Shown one piece after another: positions 1 through 5,162 of a stretch of 5,162 nt of DNA (positions are counted from its first letter, which is position 1; the number at the start of each line of letters is the position of its first letter). Source of the DNA: JBCBJX01 sp038522735 (GTDB lineage Bacteria; Pseudomonadota; Alphaproteobacteria; Caulobacterales; Parvularculaceae); contig JBCBJX010000133.1 of assembly GCA_038522735.1 (NCBI GenBank), positions 1 to 5,162 of the forward strand, read 5' to 3'. The translations under genes were made by a program, and so were the position numbers. The notes beneath the pieces are model-generated. The model was not told the DNA's origin. It was given only the letters and a program-made list of their open reading frames with translations, and made no database searches.

Positions 1-121
1 CCCGTTCTTTTTTGAGGCCTTCGGCGATGAGAAACGCCAGCTCCAGCGCCTGGGTGGCGTTGAGGCGGGGGTCGCAGTGGGTGTGGTAGCGCGAGGCGAG
101 CTGTTCTTCGGTGATCGCCTG
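1..121 (-). pseudogene. Inverted duplicate of the DAHP synthase C-terminal coding segment (partial)
   Basis: Read on the minus strand, this stretch encodes QAITEEQLASRYHTHCDPRL and onward to GLKKER, identical to the + strand copy at 149-269, and it then leaves the window. It lacks the DVTECLGG segment that precedes QAITEE in the right-hand copy, because the inversion point lies at about 122. It cannot be a functional gene as it stands, having neither a start nor the catalytic core. It is probably a by-product of the fold-back structure rather than a biological pseudogene. If the sequence left of the window runs into a second copy of the downstream gene in reverse order, that would confirm an artefact or a large palindrome. 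Confidence 0.6.
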
Positions 122-269
122 GACGTCACCGAATGCCTCGGCGGCGCCCAGGCGATCACCGAAGAACAGCTCGCCTCGCGCTACCACACCCACTGCGACC
201 CCCGCCTCAACGCCACCCAGGCGCTGGAGCTGGCGTTTCTCATCGCCGAAGGCCTCAAAAAAGAACGGG
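1..269. repeat. Perfect 122-bp inverted repeat with 25-base spacer
   Basis: Bases 1-122 are the exact reverse complement of 148-269; I checked this in ten-base blocks and found no mismatch. Positions p and 270-p pair, and the unpaired centre is 123-147. The right arm is the natural coding sequence for the C-terminus of a class II DAHP synthase, so the left arm is an inverted copy of coding DNA, not a noncoding repeat. Real duplicated arms normally show some divergence. Exact identity, a very short spacer and position at the very edge of the window point to a fold-back chimera formed during amplification, library preparation or assembly, or to a contig end. A recent genuine inverted duplication remains possible. 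The arm may continue left of base 1. Confidence 0.97.
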
Positions 270-286
270 CGCTGGCGGCGGCCTGA
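122..286 (+). CDS. Class II 3-deoxy-7-phosphoheptulonate (DAHP) synthase, C-terminal fragment
   Basis: This is the last 54 codons of a class II DAHP synthase, the cytoplasmic enzyme that condenses phosphoenolpyruvate with erythrose 4-phosphate to start the shikimate pathway. The fragment reads DVTECLGGAQAITEEQL, then SRYHTHCDPRLN, then ATQALELAFLIAEGLKKER, and ends at TGA 284-286. The VTEC-GG and RYHTHCDPRLN motifs are hallmarks of class II (plant/mycobacterial type) enzymes. In this family the Asp of CDPRLN is known as a metal ligand. Full enzymes have roughly 450-470 residues, so about 90% is missing. The frame stays open upstream to base 2, but those codons come from the inverted arm and do not resemble the family, so I begin the genuine part at the Asp codon at 122. 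The family has gone under several aro symbols, so none is assigned. Confidence 0.85.
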   Translation, partial: DVTECLGGAQAITEEQLASRYHTHCDPRLNATQALELAFLIAEGLKKERALAAA

Positions 287-293
287 GCGTTCC

Positions 294-803
294 ATGCGAA
301 AGCCTCACGCCAGCGCACGGCGCCTGCGGGCTGCGATGCCGCCGGCCGAAGCTCTTTTTTGGAGCCGTGTAAAAAACGGGCGGCTCGCGGGTTATCGGGT
401 TCGTCGTCAGCATACGGTCGGCCCATATATCGCCGACTTCGCCTGTCTGGAGGCGATGCTTGTCATTGAGTTGGACGGAGACCAGCACGGTCGAGGCAAC
501 GCGCCTGTCCGCGACGAGGCGCGCGACCGGTTTCTCATCCAACGGGGCTTCGACGTCGTCCGCTTCTGGAACACCGAGGTGTTCGTCAATCTGGACGGCG
601 TGCTGGAAACGGTTCTGCATCGCCTGGAGGATCGCGTTCGCGATCCGGCAGTCCAAGCTTTGAAAAGAACTCCCAGGTGTCGGCGAAGCCGACGGAGTGG
701 GCCGGTCCTGAACGTCGAATATCGCCGCCCCCTCCGACCGACGCTATCGCGCCGCCCACCTCCCCCGCGAGCGGGGGAGGAGTTGCTGCACGGACCCGGG
801 TAA
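294..803 (+). CDS. DUF559 endonuclease-domain protein with repeat-derived tail
   Basis: This 169-residue protein has a DUF559 domain over about residues 5-115. Family landmarks are MPPAEALFW (Glu19), RRQHTVGPYIADFACLEA (Asp48) and LVIELDGDQH (Glu59, Asp61, His65), followed by DEARDRFLIQRGFDVVRFWN and a V-LDGVLETV segment. The fold is related to very-short-patch-repair and PD-(D/E)XK nucleases, and the acidic residues plus His65 are the likely active site. Substrate and role are unknown for the family. The ATG at 294 lies 7 bases after the DAHP synthase stop, with no clear Shine-Dalgarno, so translation may be coupled. ATG 336 is in frame but would remove the N-terminal helix. Residues from about 116 on are Arg/Pro-rich, unlike the family, and are translated from palindromic repeats. 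The typical family length is about 110-130, so the tail is either read-through into a repeat or the result of a lost stop or frameshift near 640-665. Confidence 0.82.
   Translation: MRKPHASARRLRAAMPPAEALFWSRVKNGRLAGYRVRRQHTVGPYIADFACLEAMLVIELDGDQHGRGNAPVRDEARDRFLIQRGFDVVRFWNTEVFVNLDGVLETVLHRLEDRVRDPAVQALKRTPRCRRSRRSGPVLNVEYRRPLRPTLSRRPPPPRAGEELLHGPG
677..698. repeat. Short palindromic repeat module (GTCGGC-GAA-GCCGAC)
   Basis: The core at 679-693 is a six-base-pair stem, GTCGGC with GCCGAC, around a GAA loop, flanked by GGT on the left and GGAG on the right. I recognise this, read on the minus strand as CTCCGTCGGCTTCGCCGAC, as a module that recurs in intergenic repeat elements of many Alphaproteobacteria, often next to the CTCCCCC-GGGGGAG hairpin that also occurs just downstream here. 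It lies inside the C-terminal reading frame of the DUF559 gene, which supports the view that this gene's tail is repeat DNA. The family assignment is from memory, not from a search. Confidence 0.55.
728..785. repeat. Intergenic palindromic repeat with CCTCCCCCGC / GCGGGGGAGG hairpin
   Basis: Bases 759-768 and 771-780 form a perfect ten-base inverted repeat separated by GA, so a nine-pair stem with a four-base loop is the realistic structure. The stretch before it (CCCCCTCCGACCGACG and CGCCGCCCACC) matches the general layout of a repeat I know from many alphaproteobacterial genomes, where CTCCCCCGC-A/G-A-GCGGGGGAG hairpins are scattered between genes. No T-run follows on either strand, so a rho-independent terminator is not supported. 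The element overlaps the last 25 or so codons of the DUF559 frame (PLRPTLSRRPPPPRAGEE), a peptide that looks like translated repeat. Confidence 0.7.
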
Positions 804-900
804 CACCCGGAAAGAAAGTTTGACCCTGGCGGGCGCGGCGCCGCGTTGTGCGGGACGGCGCACGCGTGCATGGGATGCGCTGCACAATTACAAGCCTCAT

Positions 901-904
901 GAGG
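901..904 (+). promoter_or_regulatory. Shine-Dalgarno for the oxidoreductase gene, deciding a TTG start
   Basis: GAGG sits 8 bases before TTG 913. It decides between that start and TTG 820, which would add 31 residues with no resemblance to the family. The nearby ATG at 899 is out of frame with the oxidoreductase. Confidence 0.6.
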
Positions 905-912
905 ATCAGACG

Positions 913-1827
913 TTGGGCGGCATTCGGGCTGGGGTGATGGGCGCAGGCGTTTTCGGCGGCTATCACGCGAACAAATACGCCGAGAGCGAGCGGGCCGTGC
1001 TGACGGCCGTGTTCGATCTCGACGAGGAGCGCGCGAAGGCGCTCGCCGACAGGCACGGCTGCGTCGCGACGACGGATCTCGACGTTTTTTTCGAGCAGGT
1101 GGACGCCGTCACCGTCGCCGCGCCGGCGAAGGCGCACGGGAGCCTCGCCGCGTCGGCGCTCGCCGCCGGCAAGCACGTTCTGGTGGAAAAACCCATCGCC
1201 CTCGACCTCGCCGAGGCGGACGCGCTCATCGCCGCGGCCGCGGAGAGCCGGCTCGTCCTGCAGGTCGGCCACCAGGAGCGCTACGTGTTCGACGCCATCG
1301 GTGTGATCGGCCGGTCGACGCCGCCGACCCGCATCGAAAGTCGCCGCCTCGGCCCCTATTCAGAGCGGGGGACGGACGTCTCGGTCGTTATGGACCTGAT
1401 GATCCACGATCTCGATCTCGCCGTGCAGCTCGTCGGCGCCGAGCCGCGCGCGGTGAAAGCGGAGCGGAAGATCGCCCACGGTCCGCACCCGGACCGGACG
1501 CGGGCCGAGCTCTCCTTCGACGGCGCGGAGGTCGTTCTCGAGGCGAGCCGCATTGCGGACGCCCGCACCCGCGACATGCGCCTCGTCTATCCGGACGGGG
1601 AGATACTAATCGATTTCATGACCCGCGAGGTGACGAACACGACGCCGGAACCGTTGAAGCGCGCCTTCGGCGACGACGACGCGCCCCTCTCCATGCGCGA
1701 TCCGCTCGCCTACGGAACGGAGATGTTCCTTGCGGCCGTCGCGAAGGACGAGGCGCCGATCGTGTCCGGGGGCGCCGGGCGCCGCGCCCTCGCTCTCGCC
1801 CTCGCCATCGAAGCGGCGTCGGCCTGA
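913..1827 (+). CDS. gnnA: Gfo/Idh/MocA oxidoreductase, GnnA-like UDP-GlcNAc 3-dehydrogenase
   Basis: This 304-residue cytoplasmic oxidoreductase is predicted to oxidise the 3-hydroxyl of UDP-GlcNAc to the 3-keto sugar with NAD+, the first step toward UDP-GlcNAc3N for lipid A. Residues 4-120 are the Rossmann domain: AGVMGAGVFGGYHANKY with the G10-x-G12-xx-G15 nucleotide loop, acidic FDLDEER at the end of the second strand, and the family EKP motif at 92-94. GHQER (119-123) follows. The C-terminal domain carries MDLMIHDLDLA with Asp161, His165 and Asp168, the usual D-xxx-H catalytic arrangement. GVFGGYHA, GHQER and MIHDLDLA resemble GnnA more than WlbA/WbpB, which act on the uronic acid. I chose TTG 913, which has a GAGG sequence 8 bases upstream and places the Rossmann strand at residue 4. 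The GnnB-like aminotransferase 40 bases downstream supports the role. Substrate is inferred, not proven. Confidence 0.8.
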   Translation: MGGIRAGVMGAGVFGGYHANKYAESERAVLTAVFDLDEERAKALADRHGCVATTDLDVFFEQVDAVTVAAPAKAHGSLAASALAAGKHVLVEKPIALDLAEADALIAAAAESRLVLQVGHQERYVFDAIGVIGRSTPPTRIESRRLGPYSERGTDVSVVMDLMIHDLDLAVQLVGAEPRAVKAERKIAHGPHPDRTRAELSFDGAEVVLEASRIADARTRDMRLVYPDGEILIDFMTREVTNTTPEPLKRAFGDDDAPLSMRDPLAYGTEMFLAAVAKDEAPIVSGGAGRRALALALAIEAASA

Positions 1828-1856
1828 GCCACGCTGAACATTCCCTGTCAAGAATA

Positions 1857-1862
1857 AGGAGG
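1857..1862 (+). promoter_or_regulatory. Strong Shine-Dalgarno AGGAGG of the aminotransferase gene
   Basis: A full AGGAGG lies 5 bases before ATG 1868. It is the best ribosome binding site in the window and fixes the start of the aminotransferase. It implies independent, efficient initiation rather than coupling to the oxidoreductase, which ends 40 bases before that ATG. Confidence 0.75.
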
Positions 1863-1867
1863 ACGCC

Positions 1868-3043
1868 ATGGCTTCCCGCAGCGACGAAGTTGAGATCCTC
1901 GAACCGATCGCGTTCATCGATCTGAAGGCCCAGCAGAAGCGCATCCGCGAGCGGATCGAGGCGCGTCTGAAAGCCGTCCTCGATCACGGGCGTTACATCG
2001 CAGGTCCGGAAATTGAGGAGCTGGAGCAAAAGCTCGCCGAGAAAACCGGCGCTGCGGAAGTCGTCGCCTGCGCAAGCGGCACCGACGCCCTCATCATCCC
2101 GATGATGGCGAGGGGCCTCACGCGCGAGGACGCGGCGTTCATCCCTGCATTCACCTACAACGCGACGGCGAACGCGGTGCTTCTCGCCGGCGCGACGCCG
2201 GTCTTCGTCGACATCGATCCGGAAACGTTCAATATGGACCCGGACGATCTGCGCGCGAAGATCGACGAGGTGAAGGCCGAAGGGCGCCTTCGCCCCGCCG
2301 CGATCTGCGCCGTCGATCTCTTCGGCGCGCCGGCGGACTATGACGCCATCTCGAAAATCGCGGCGGAGGAGGGGATGCACCTCTTCGCTGACGGCGCCCA
2401 GAGCTTCGGCGGCAAGCTGAACGACAAGTGGGTCGGAAACCTCGCGCCGATCACCGGCACCAGTTTCTTTCCCGGCAAAGCCCTCGGCTGTTACGGCGAC
2501 GGCGGCGCGACGTTCCTTCAGAGCAAAGACGACCGGGAAATCATGGAGTCGATCCGCTGGCACGGCACGGACCCCCAGCGCCGCGAAAGCGTCCGTGTCG
2601 GCATGAACGGCCGCCTCGACACCTTCCAGGCCGCCGTGGTGCTCGAAAAGCTCGAAATATTCTATGACGAGCTGGACGAGCGAAAACGCGTCGCCGCCAT
2701 CTACAATGAGCGGTTGGCGGACTACGCCCAGATGCAGGCGCTGCCGAGCGGCGCGGAGAACGGCTACGGCTATTACTCCGTCTGCATTGAACATCGCGAC
2801 GCCGTTCGCGCCAAGATGGGCGAGGCGGCGGTGCCGACCGCCGTCTATTACATGCAGCCCCTGCACCAGATGGCCGCCTTCAAAGAGTACGCGCCGGCTG
2901 AGGGCCTCGAGGTCTGCGAGAGCGTCGCGAGCCGCATCATGTCGCTTCCGATGCACCCCTACCTTACCGACGAGATGGCGCACCGGGTGTGCGACGCCTT
3001 CATCAGCGCCGTTGAGGCGACGGCCGAGCCGGAAGCCGCCTGA
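1868..3043 (+). CDS. gnnB: DegT/DnrJ/EryC1/StrS aminotransferase, GnnB-like
   Basis: This 391-residue PLP enzyme is predicted to transaminate the 3-keto sugar nucleotide made by the preceding dehydrogenase, giving UDP-GlcNAc3N with glutamate as likely amino donor. Family landmarks in order are FIDLKAQQKRI (16-26), LDHGRYIAGPEIEELE (38-53), ASGTDAL (69-75, cofactor phosphate), FADGAQSFG (173-181, Asp175 and Gln178 contacting the PLP ring), and TSFFPGKALGCYGDGGA (198-214), whose Lys204 should form the internal aldimine. NGRLDTFQAAVV and SLPMHPYL close the fold. Length is normal and no key residue is missing. The TSFFP-K-LGCYGDGGA signature is shared with WbpE/WlbC, which act on the 3-keto uronic acid in O-antigen synthesis. 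The GnnA-type partner makes the lipid A role more likely. The gap to the next gene is 44 bases without a visible terminator, so joint transcription is plausible. Confidence 0.82.
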   Translation: MASRSDEVEILEPIAFIDLKAQQKRIRERIEARLKAVLDHGRYIAGPEIEELEQKLAEKTGAAEVVACASGTDALIIPMMARGLTREDAAFIPAFTYNATANAVLLAGATPVFVDIDPETFNMDPDDLRAKIDEVKAEGRLRPAAICAVDLFGAPADYDAISKIAAEEGMHLFADGAQSFGGKLNDKWVGNLAPITGTSFFPGKALGCYGDGGATFLQSKDDREIMESIRWHGTDPQRRESVRVGMNGRLDTFQAAVVLEKLEIFYDELDERKRVAAIYNERLADYAQMQALPSGAENGYGYYSVCIEHRDAVRAKMGEAAVPTAVYYMQPLHQMAAFKEYAPAEGLEVCESVASRIMSLPMHPYLTDEMAHRVCDAFISAVEATAEPEAA

Positions 3044-3087
3044 GGCCGGATATTGGCGGGGCGGACGGACGGGGATATGCCCGGCGG

Positions 3088-4758
3088 ATGACGAGCGAGG
3101 ACACAGCCTTGAGGATCGCCGTCGCCCAGACCGCCCCGCGGATCGGCGACGTCGCCTTCAATCTCGACACGGCGCGGGCCTGGCGCGCGGCCGCCGCGGA
3201 GGCGGGCGCCGACCTCGTCGTCTTTTCCGAACTCTTCATCTCCGGTTATCCGCCGGAAGACCTCGTCATGAAGCCCTCTTTCACCGCCGAGTGCCGGGCG
3301 GCGATCGAGGCGCTCGCAAGCGATACGTCCGACGGCGGACCGGCGGTCGTGATCGGCGCGCCGTGGCGGACCGAGGACGGCGTCTACAACGCGGCCGTCG
3401 TCCTCGGCGGCGGCTGGATCCTCCGCATCGCCCAGAAACGCGAATTGCCGAATTACGGCGTCTTCGACGAGCCGCGCTGCTTCACCCCCGGCAAGACGCC
3501 GGCGCCGGCGCTGCCGCTGAAGGGCGCCGCGATCGGCGTCATGGTCTGCGAGGACATGTGGCGGCCGGGGGTCGCGGAGACCCTCGCCGGCCTCGGCGCG
3601 GATATTCTCATCGCGCCCCACGGCTCGCCCTATCGCCGCACGGCGACGGACGAGCGCCAGGCGGCGGCGGTCACCCGGGCGCGGTCCGCGAAACGGCCGA
3701 TCCTGTTCGTCAACCAGCTCTGCGGCCAGGACGAGCTCGTCTTCGACGGCGGCGCCTTCGTCGTCGACGCTCGCGGCGAGGTGCTCGCCCGGGGCCGGAA
3801 GTGGGCGGAGGGGCTTGAAGTCTTCTCCTTCGCCCGCGACGAGACGGGCTGGACCTGCATCGACGGTCCGCAGGCGAATTGGCCGAGCGGCGACGCCGCC
3901 GACTATCACGCCCTGGTGCGCGGAACCCGCGACTATGTCCGCAAGAACGGCTTCGACAGCGTGCTTCTCGGGCTCTCCGGCGGCGTTGACTCCGCCCTCG
4001 TCGCGGCGATCGCCGTCGACGCCCTCGGCCCTGACGCCGTACGCTGCATCCTCCTTCCGTCCCGCTTCACCTCGTCCGCCAGCAACACGGACGCCGAGGC
4101 CTGCGCCAACGCCCTCGGTGTACGGACGGACACCGTCGCGATCGAGGACGCGGTGGCGTCGGCCGAGGCCGCACTCGCGGGCGTCTTCGAGGGCGCGCCG
4201 CGGGACGTGACCGAGGAGAACATCCAGTCGCGCATGCGCGGGCTCCTCCTGATGGCGATCTCCAACAAGACGGGCGCCATGCTCCTGACGACGGGGAACA
4301 AGTCCGAAGTCGCCGTCGGCTATTCGACCCTCTACGGCGATATGAACGGCGGCTATAATCCGCTCAAGGATGTCTACAAGACGCAAGTCTATCGCCTCGC
4401 GCGCTGGCGCAACGCCGACCGGCCGATCAATGCGAAGGGTCCGGAGGGCGCCGTGATCCCGGACGCGATCCTCGACAAGGCGCCGACCGCGGAGCTGCGC
4501 GAGAACCAGACCGATCAGGACAGCCTGCCGGACTATGAGACGCTCGACCGGATCCTCGACGGTCTCGTTGAGCGCGACCGCTCCGCCGCCGACCTCGCGG
4601 AGGAGGGGCTGGACGCGGAGACCGTCCGCACGGTAGAGCGCCTTCTCTACATTGCAGAATACAAGCGCCGTCAGGCCGCGCCGGGGCCGAAGATTACGGC
4701 CAAAGCCTTCGCCCGCGACCGCCGCTACCCGATCACGAACGGCTGGCGGAGCCCATAA
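3088..4758 (+). CDS. nadE: Glutamine-dependent NAD+ synthetase
   Basis: This 556-residue enzyme makes NAD+ from deamido-NAD+, ATP and glutamine in the cytosol, the last step of NAD synthesis. Residues 8 to about 255 are a nitrilase-type glutaminase with the full Glu-Lys-Cys triad: Glu48 in VVFSELFISGYPPEDL, Lys117 in QKRELPNYGVFDE and Cys154 in VMVCEDMW. The synthetase domain follows, with ATP-pyrophosphatase loop SGGVDS (297-302), TTGNKSE (401-407), GDMNGGYNPLKDVYKT, and the AELRENQTDQDSLPDY loop. The C-terminus (EYKRRQAAPGPKIT, then RDRRYPITNGWR) is complete and typical. The fused glutaminase separates it from the short, ammonia-only NadE form. The start is uncertain: ATG 3088 has a weak ribosome site, while TTG 3109 has GAGG 8 bases upstream and would give MRIAVAQ. 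The family usually carries a few residues before this strand, so I keep the ATG. Confidence 0.96.
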   Translation: MTSEDTALRIAVAQTAPRIGDVAFNLDTARAWRAAAAEAGADLVVFSELFISGYPPEDLVMKPSFTAECRAAIEALASDTSDGGPAVVIGAPWRTEDGVYNAAVVLGGGWILRIAQKRELPNYGVFDEPRCFTPGKTPAPALPLKGAAIGVMVCEDMWRPGVAETLAGLGADILIAPHGSPYRRTATDERQAAAVTRARSAKRPILFVNQLCGQDELVFDGGAFVVDARGEVLARGRKWAEGLEVFSFARDETGWTCIDGPQANWPSGDAADYHALVRGTRDYVRKNGFDSVLLGLSGGVDSALVAAIAVDALGPDAVRCILLPSRFTSSASNTDAEACANALGVRTDTVAIEDAVASAEAALAGVFEGAPRDVTEENIQSRMRGLLLMAISNKTGAMLLTTGNKSEVAVGYSTLYGDMNGGYNPLKDVYKTQVYRLARWRNADRPINAKGPEGAVIPDAILDKAPTAELRENQTDQDSLPDYETLDRILDGLVERDRSAADLAEEGLDAETVRTVERLLYIAEYKRRQAAPGPKITAKAFARDRRYPITNGWRSP

Positions 4759-4781
4759 GCGTCCTTTCGCTCTTCCCGGCG

Positions 4782-4820
4782 CCCTTCGAGACGCCGCCTG
4801 CGGCGGCTCCTCAGGGTGAA
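4782..4820. repeat. Intergenic palindromic repeat (CCCTTCGAGACGCCGCC...CTCCTCAGGG)
   Basis: The inner part is a perfect stem, GCCGCC (4793-4798) with GGCGGC (4802-4807), around TGC. The outer arms CCCTTCGAG (4782-4790) and CTCCTCAGGG (4807-4816) pair imperfectly with an internal bulge. I recognise this layout as a widespread intergenic repeat of Alphaproteobacteria, usually seen as CCTTCGAGACGCC...GCTCCTCAGGATGAGG; this copy has GGGTGAA at its end. It fills much of the gap between nadE and gltX. No T-run follows, so terminator function is not shown. Identification is from memory and not searched. Confidence 0.72.
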
Positions 4821-4856
4821 GCAGAGATGAGCGCGGACAGACAAGAGATCTGAAAA

Positions 4857-5162
4857 ATGACCGTACGCGTTCGTTTCGCGCCGTCGCCTACCGGAAAGCT
4901 CCATGTGGGGAACATTCGTGCGGCGCTCTTCAACCGGCTGTTCGCGACCCGCCATGAGGGCGCCTTCCTCCTGCGGATCGACGACACCGATCAGGAACGC
5001 TCGACGGCGGCCTTCGAGGACGGCATCCGCCGCGACCTTCAATGGCTCGATATCGGGTGGGATGAAGAGGCGCGCCAGTCGGCGCGCTTCGAGCGCTACG
5101 ACGCCGCCCGCGACGCGCTGATCGCGGCTGGGCGGCTCTATCCCTGCTATGAGACGGCCGAG
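4857..5162 (+). CDS. gltX: Glutamyl-tRNA synthetase, N-terminal part (runs off the window)
   Basis: These are the first 102 residues of a class I glutamyl-tRNA synthetase, which charges tRNA-Glu (and in many Alphaproteobacteria also tRNA-Gln, for later amidation by GatCAB) in the cytosol. The catalytic Rossmann domain begins with VRFAPSPTGKLHVGNIRAALFN, where HVGN (16-19) is the HIGH-type ATP motif, followed by GAFLLRIDDTDQERS with RIDDTD at 40-45 and LQWLDIGWDE. The family is normally about 450-490 residues, so roughly a fifth is present and KMSKS lies outside. ATG 4857 starts four residues before the conserved strand, with only a weak AAGAG upstream. Alphaproteobacteria often carry two GltX paralogues, and the HVGN form with Lys before LHV may mark one of them; which one cannot be told here. 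Confidence 0.93.
   Translation, partial: MTVRVRFAPSPTGKLHVGNIRAALFNRLFATRHEGAFLLRIDDTDQERSTAAFEDGIRRDLQWLDIGWDEEARQSARFERYDAARDALIAAGRLYPCYETAE

Noticed and set aside
796..810. Six-pair hairpin CCGGGT-AAC-ACCCGG over the DUF559 stop codon as a terminator
   Set aside because: The following bases are AAAGAAAG with no T-run, so it does not fit a rho-independent terminator on the + strand; no useful T-run is seen for the minus strand either.
820..848. TTGACC as a -35 box for the oxidoreductase gene
   Set aside because: At a 17-base spacing the matching -10 window (843-848, GCGTTG) has no resemblance to TATAAT; CACAAT at 883-888 has no partner -35 at a proper distance.
834..869. Perfect palindromes CGCGGCGCCGCG (834-845) and GCACGCGTGC (860-869) as operators
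   Set aside because: Short GC-rich palindromes are expected by chance at this base composition, and neither is repeated elsewhere or tied to a recognisable promoter.
1616..2983. Long open frame on the minus strand opposite the aminotransferase
   Set aside because: It mirrors the codon pattern of the real + strand gene, crosses the gap between two genes, and shows no recognisable domain.
2959..4386. Long open frame on the minus strand opposite nadE
   Set aside because: It is antisense to a fully intact, clearly recognised NAD+ synthetase, is rich in Arg/Asp/Gly as expected from reversed GC-rich codons, and has no family resemblance.
4827..4853. Eight-codon frame ATG...TGA (MSADRQEI) just before gltX as a leader peptide
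   Set aside because: It contains one Glu codon only, has no strong ribosome site and no alternative hairpins with a T-run, so attenuation is not supported.

Overview
This 5.2 kb window has high G+C and reads like a chromosome segment of an alphaproteobacterium. The protein families, the dense left-to-right gene order and the GC-rich palindromic repeats between genes (the CTCCCCC-GGGGGAG type and the CCTTCGAGACGCCGCC type) all fit that group. A finer assignment is not possible from the sequence alone. All convincing genes are on the + strand.

Left edge (1-286): the C-terminal 54 codons of a class II DAHP synthase (first step of the shikimate pathway) end at 286. The bases in front of that fragment are not the rest of the gene. 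Positions 1-122 are an exact reverse complement of 148-269, so the gene end is present twice, head to head, around a 25-base centre. This is the strangest structure in the window. It is most likely a fold-back (chimeric) sequence or a contig end, although a real inversion cannot be excluded from here.

Positions 294-803 hold a DUF559 (PD-(D/E)XK/Vsr-like) endonuclease-domain protein. Its last third is translated from palindromic repeat DNA (about 675-785). Positions 804-912 carry no gene that I can support; they hold short palindromes and the ribosome binding site of the next gene.

Positions 913-3043 carry an oxidoreductase/aminotransferase pair that closely resembles GnnA and GnnB. Together these convert UDP-GlcNAc to its 3-amino derivative, the precursor of lipid A with a 2,3-diaminoglucose backbone and amide-linked acyl chains.

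Positions 3088-4758 encode a complete glutamine-dependent NAD+ synthetase with every visible catalytic residue intact. A 98-base gap containing a second type of palindromic repeat follows. The first 102 codons of a glutamyl-tRNA synthetase (4857 to the right edge) complete the window.

Functionally the window is core metabolism (aromatic amino acids, lipid A precursor, NAD, tRNA charging), with one accessory-looking gene (DUF559) sitting among repeats. I see no CRISPR, tRNA, rRNA, transposase, phage or defence-island signature, and no convincing undescribed system.
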